From the NCBI GenBank assembly GCA_003224085.1, contig QHYK01000086.1, forward strand, positions 1 to 64,000: a stretch of 64,000 nt of DNA. The letters run 5' to 3'. Made by a program: the position numbers and the translations under genes. The notes beneath the pieces are model-generated. The model was given only the letters and a program-made list of their open reading frames with translations. It did not search any database and was not told where the DNA came from. The number at the start of each line of letters is the position of its first letter. Position 1 is the first letter of the stretch. Below, piece by piece: positions 63,631 to 64,000 of the stretch. This DNA comes from Acidobacteriota bacterium (GTDB lineage: Bacteria > Acidobacteriota > Terriglobia > Acidiferrales > UBA7541).

Positions 63631-64000
63631 ATCGCCGGAGGGGTGGCAACCGTTTTGTTGGGAGGCATGGTTTGCAGTGGTTTGGTGCCAGTTGCCCGCG
63701 CTCAGGTCACGGCGCAACGGCTGCTGGATTCCGCCAGAGAACCGCGGAACTGGCTGATGTACTCGGGCGACTATGCGGGGCGGCGCTACAGCACGCTCGA
63801 TCAAATCAGGACATCAAACGTTTCGTCGCTCGTGCCCAAGTGGGCTTATCAAACCATGGCCGGAGGAAAATTTGAAGCGACGCCGCTTGTCGTCGACGGC
63901 GTGCTCTATGCCACCGGGGCTGACGATCGCGCTTTTGCGCTCGATGCGCGCTCGGGAAGGCCCATTTGGCAATATCAGCGCGCGCTGCCGCCGGATATTC
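63625..64000 (+). CDS. PQQ-dependent dehydrogenase, N-terminal part (runs off window)
   Basis: In-frame translation 'AQRLLDSAREPRNWLMYSGDYAGRRYSTLDQIRTSNVSSLVPKWAYQTMAGGKFEATPLVVDGVLYATGADDRAFALDARSGRPIWQYQRALPPDI'. Confidence 0.9.
   Translation, partial: MTIAGGVATVLLGGMVCSGLVPVARAQVTAQRLLDSAREPRNWLMYSGDYAGRRYSTLDQIRTSNVSSLVPKWAYQTMAGGKFEATPLVVDGVLYATGADDRAFALDARSGRPIWQYQRALPPDI

Overview
A 64-kb chromosomal window with a coherent Acidobacteriota-like gene complement (TIGR03435-type fragment, TIGR01782-like TonB receptors, DUF433/DUF5615 pair); this taxonomic guess is an inference. The backbone is mostly housekeeping and accessory-metabolism genes: ligA, glyA, lhr, an Slt-type transglycosylase, two RND efflux loci, tandem TonB-dependent receptors, MbfA, a myo-inositol oxygenase cluster, and cytochrome c/PQQ dehydrogenase. 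Two structural RNA genes are clear: tmRNA (minus strand, ~939-1291) and RNase P RNA (plus strand, ~14182-14951). The most interesting signals are at RNA genes: (i) a tyrosine recombinase whose 3' end runs antisense into the tmRNA 3' end; (ii) an unusually long (~770 nt) RNase P RNA with an inserted domain closed by a perfect 13-bp stem and three tandem hairpins; (iii) a second, diverged copy of the rnpB 3' end at ~16533-16573, so the 1.6-kb segment carrying a toxin-antitoxin pair and a decayed TIGR03435 gene looks like a mobile insertion at the rnpB 3' end. Several dispersed hairpin/repeat families also extend into ORF termini. All assignments come from reading the sequence and the ORF track; no database search was run.
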